From positions 1-9,108 of the forward strand of contig SVLA01000083.1 of NCBI GenBank assembly GCA_015068175.1: a stretch of DNA of 9,108 nt, read 5' to 3'. Under the pieces are notes generated by a model. The model had not been told where the DNA came from and did no database searches. It saw only the letters and a program-made list of their open reading frames with translations. The stretch comes from Oscillospiraceae bacterium (GTDB lineage: Bacteria; Bacillota_A; Clostridia; Oscillospirales; Oscillospiraceae). Below, piece by piece: positions 7,396 to 9,108 of this stretch (position 1 is its first letter; each line of letters begins with the position of its first letter). The translations under genes were made by a program, and so were the position numbers.

Positions 7396-7451
7396 ATTGA
7401 CCAGCCTTTCGTGATTACAGCAGTTCGCTTACCTGCCGCCGACGGACGTCC
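7396..7451 (-). other. Largest intergenic gap in the operon (56 nt)
   Basis: This is the only gap longer than 30 nt between genes. Just after the upstream stop lies an 8-bp palindrome, GGACGTCC, at 7444-7451, too short and with no T-tract to be an intrinsic terminator. On the minus strand an AAAGG at 7405-7409 sits 9 nt before the ATG of the 955-aa protein and is a moderate Shine-Dalgarno. Read-through from upstream is expected; a weak internal promoter is possible. Confidence 0.6.
7414..7422 (-). promoter_or_regulatory. Possible extended -10 element of an internal promoter
   Basis: Minus strand reads TGCTGTAAT, an extended -10 match (TGn plus TGTAAT, five of six to TATAAT). No good -35 is found: about 17 nt upstream the hexamer TCGGCG matches TTGACA at only three positions. 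The implied start site would be close to the ATG at 7395, leaving a very short leader. It could give the 955-aa gene a separate expression level, but chance occurrence is quite possible. Confidence 0.22.
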
Positions 7452-8861
7452 TTATTGGAAATCGTCCAGATTGATTCCGTTCTCGATTTTATCGATCTTA
7501 CTTTGGATCTTGGAAAAATAACTGTCCACAGCCGCCTTGGGGGTCAGCTCGTTGTTCAGGATCTTGGTCACCATCTCGCCGTAGACGTTGATGATGCCCT
7601 CGTAGTTGTACAGATAGGTATACTTGGTCTTGGCCGCGCCTTCCAGGTAGCAGGTCATATTGTTGCCGACCAAAATATCCAGCATCTGGTCATGCTCCAG
7701 GGTATCGGTGTAGGCACTTTCAATGTCCCGGGGATATTCCTTGCCTTCGCCCCAGTAACCCATGGCATCGGCCAGGGCCGCCACCACTTCTTCCGGCTTT
7801 TCCACCAGGGAATGGATGACCAGATTTTCCTTGGGCGTAGCGCCGGGAACCACATAGTCCTCCGCATTCTCACCCTTGGGGAAGTAGATCCAGCCCAGGT
7901 CCTCGGGATCAATGCCGTTTTCCTGGAACAGAGGGCCGGCCCACACGCCATAGGCGGTCATGGCCACGGTACCGTTCATAAACATATCCAGCACGCTGGG
8001 ATTGCCCAGCTTTTCCAACTCTGCGGCGGTGGGCAGGGAGCCGTCCACATTCTGCAGATCCACTACATACTGCATGGCCTCCAGGCTTTCGTCGGAATCG
8101 ATGCGCAGTTGGGCGCTGTCGCCGCTGACATCAATGAAGGTGCCGCCGTTGGCCATAATGAAGGAACTCATGGGATCCTCACAGTAGAATCCGTAGCGGG
8201 TAGTCTTGCCGTTTTCCACCTTGGTCAGCTTCTTCAAAACCTGGCGGAAGGTGTCGAAATTCCAGGTGCCCTGCTCCACATATTCCCACAGATCGGGCAG
8301 ATTGGCTTCCCGCAGATACTGGCGGTTATACCAGATGGCGTAGCCGGTCTCTTTGGGGCCGGTGGGGAAGCCGTAGCGGTCGCCCCGCCACACGCCCACA
8401 TCGGACACCAGGGGATCCATCCAGGTACCGTCGGCTTCAAAATCGAAGTAATCGCTCATGTTCAGCAGGACCCCGGAGGCGGCATACTGGGGAACCACGT
8501 TGTATCCGCGCATGATCATGGCATCGTAATCGGTCTTGCCGGACAGGTAGCTCATGACCAGGCCGTTGTAGGCGGCGATCTCATCGGTAAATTCGATAAA
8601 CTCGAACTTGCAGTTGAACTTTTTCATGGTCTGGGCGAAGGAATTGGTCTCATCTTCCAGATCCGGCGGGGTCCAGCTGGACGGATACATGATCCGAATG
8701 GTCCGGCCATTCAGGTCCATGGCCGGCTCATTGCTGCCGGTAGCCGGAGGGTTGGTGCTGTTGGGCGTGGTAGCCGGATCGCCGGCAGGGGTGCAGGCCG
8801 TCAGGCAGCTCAACGCCAACAGCAGAGCGCAGACCAGGCACAAAAGTTTCTTCATAGTCAT
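7452..8861 (-). CDS. Lipoprotein extracellular solute-binding protein of a carbohydrate ABC transporter
   Basis: Probable membrane-anchored binding protein that captures a sugar or oligosaccharide outside the cell and hands it to the permease pair. Residues 1-23 (long form) are a lipoprotein signal: MKK, a hydrophobic core and a lipobox L-T-A-C with the lipidated Cys at 23 (21 if the second ATG at 8855 is used, as the Shine-Dalgarno spacing favours). A Pro/Thr/Asn linker covers about 24-47. The mature domain from about 50 to 469 has family 1 (COG1653-like) solute-binding features: a first strand (RTIRIMYP), a YDAMIMRG segment near 112-119, a GDRYGFPTGPKETGYAIWYNR strand-turn region near 160-180 where the chain reaches its first partner, and an MFMNGTVAMTAYG segment near 293-305. 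Length fits the family. Substrate cannot be read from sequence. It is one of two binding proteins in the operon, so it may serve the same permeases or another transporter. Confidence 0.88.
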   Translation of the reverse strand: MTMKKLLCLVCALLLALSCLTACTPAGDPATTPNSTNPPATGSNEPAMDLNGRTIRIMYPSSWTPPDLEDETNSFAQTMKKFNCKFEFIEFTDEIAAYNGLVMSYLSGKTDYDAMIMRGYNVVPQYAASGVLLNMSDYFDFEADGTWMDPLVSDVGVWRGDRYGFPTGPKETGYAIWYNRQYLREANLPDLWEYVEQGTWNFDTFRQVLKKLTKVENGKTTRYGFYCEDPMSSFIMANGGTFIDVSGDSAQLRIDSDESLEAMQYVVDLQNVDGSLPTAAELEKLGNPSVLDMFMNGTVAMTAYGVWAGPLFQENGIDPEDLGWIYFPKGENAEDYVVPGATPKENLVIHSLVEKPEEVVAALADAMGYWGEGKEYPRDIESAYTDTLEHDQMLDILVGNNMTCYLEGAAKTKYTYLYNYEGIINVYGEMVTKILNNELTPKAAVDSYFSKIQSKIDKIENGINLDDFQ

Positions 8862-8864
8862 TTG

Positions 8865-8870
8865 CTCCTT
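8865..8870 (-). promoter_or_regulatory. Ribosome binding site AAGGAG overlapping the upstream stop codon
   Basis: On the minus strand the sequence reads TAAGGAGCAAATGACTATG. The TAA is the stop of the PTDP-stalk gene and also supplies the first bases of the Shine-Dalgarno sequence. The first ATG (8861) is only 3 nt from GGAG, while the second (8855) is 9 nt away. The second spacing is closer to normal and favours the shorter N-terminus MKKLL. The overlap suggests translational coupling. Confidence 0.7.
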
Positions 8871-9108
8871 ACTTTTTCTTCTTGAAGATCACCACAGCCA
8901 CCACCGCAGCAATCACCACCACAGCGCCCAGGATCACGGGCCACAGAGGGAAACCGCCATTGGGTTCCTGGGTCTGGGGTTCCGTTGCGTTGGGCACAGT
9001 AGCCTCAGGTTCAGTAGGTGCTGCCGGGTCGGTGGGGGTTGCGGGGTCCGTGGGGGTCGCAGGATCGGTGGGGGCCACGGGATCGGTGGGGGCCACGGGA
9101 TCGGTGGG
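8869..9108 (-). CDS. C-terminus of membrane-anchored surface protein with PTDP-repeat stalk (partial)
   Basis: Only the last 79 codons and the TAA stop are in the window; the frame is open to the right edge, so the start lies outside. The visible part begins with about six PTDP/PTEP units of six residues (PTDPVA, PTDPAT, PTDPAA types), followed by an acidic, Thr/Asn/Gln-rich stretch and then one hydrophobic helix of about 21 residues (PLWPVILGAVVV onward) ending in FKKKK. This is the usual layout of an extracellular domain on a flexible Pro/Thr stalk, a single membrane span and a positive cytoplasmic stop-transfer tail. There is no LPXTG motif, so sortase anchoring is not indicated. A GTG at 9094-9096 is a Val codon inside the repeat, not a start. 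The next gene begins 7 nt after the stop, so co-transcription is likely. The function is in the missing N-terminal part and cannot be told. Confidence 0.85.
   Translation of the reverse strand, partial: PTDPVAPTDPVAPTDPATPTDPATPTDPAAPTEPEATVPNATEPQTQEPNGGFPLWPVILGAVVVIAAVVAVVIFKKKK
9008..9108 (-). repeat. 18-bp tandem repeat encoding the PTDP stalk
   Basis: Units of 18 bp run at 9008-9025 (degenerate), 9026-9043, 9044-9061, 9062-9079 and 9080-9097, with a partial unit at 9098-9108. The 9062-9079 and 9080-9097 copies are identical; the others differ at a few, mostly third, positions. The repeat is in frame and adds six residues (P-T-D-P-x-A/T) per copy. It becomes more uniform toward the right edge, so the array probably continues beyond the window. 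Copy number may vary between strains by slippage or recombination (inference). Confidence 0.9.

Noticed and set aside
7444..7451. Palindrome GGACGTCC after a stop codon as a terminator
   Set aside because: Only a 4-bp stem with no loop and no following T-tract on the minus strand; insufficient for an intrinsic terminator.
7455..8885. Long plus-strand open frame of 476 codons
   Set aside because: It lies opposite the lipoprotein binding-protein gene in a codon-locked frame; the product is rich in His, Gly, Gln and Val without domain order, and no ribosome site precedes it.
9094..9096. GTG as a start codon for a short Pro-rich protein
   Set aside because: It is a Val codon within the repeat; the frame continues open to the edge and there is no ribosome site or signal peptide.
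9026..9108. 18-bp repeats as a CRISPR array or regulator-binding iterons
   Set aside because: The repeats are contiguous without spacers, keep the reading frame and encode a regular PTDP stalk.

Overview
The window is one block of co-oriented genes on the minus strand, read here from high to low coordinates. Gene spacing is minimal (0 to 26 nt, with one gap of 56 nt), Shine-Dalgarno sequences are mostly strong (AAGGAG type), lipoprotein and Sec signals are typical of a Gram-positive, and base composition is moderately GC-rich by eye. This suggests a member of the Bacillota, possibly a gut-type Clostridia/Oscillospirales bacterium. The phylum call is fairly safe; anything finer is inference. 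No RNA gene, insertion sequence, CRISPR array or convincing terminator was seen.

Layout in transcription order: (1) the C-terminal end of a surface protein with a PTDP-repeat stalk, one membrane helix and a Lys tail, cut by the right edge; (2) a lipoprotein solute-binding protein of about 469 aa; (3) a 955-aa secreted protein with two related N-terminal beta-rich, carbohydrate-binding-like modules, a helical spacer and a complete C-terminal ABC solute-binding domain; (4) and (5) two MalF/MalG-type sugar ABC permeases, each with an EAA loop; (6) a secreted NHL-type beta-propeller with TPR-like repeats and a C-terminal membrane anchor; (7) a five-helix Yip1-family membrane protein; (8) the first 205 codons of a lipoprotein resembling DUF5696 proteins, cut by the left edge.

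The genes look like one operon for capture and import of a carbohydrate, probably an oligosaccharide. Two binding proteins would deliver substrate to one permease pair. No ATPase is encoded here, so import would need a shared MsmX/UgpC-type ATPase encoded elsewhere. The modular binding protein, propeller-TPR protein, Yip1 protein and DUF5696-like lipoprotein go beyond a standard sugar ABC cassette and would form an extracytoplasmic or membrane accessory set. From memory, similar combinations occur in Paenibacillus and relatives, but I know of no experimental description of what these accessory proteins do. That set is the most interesting content of the window.
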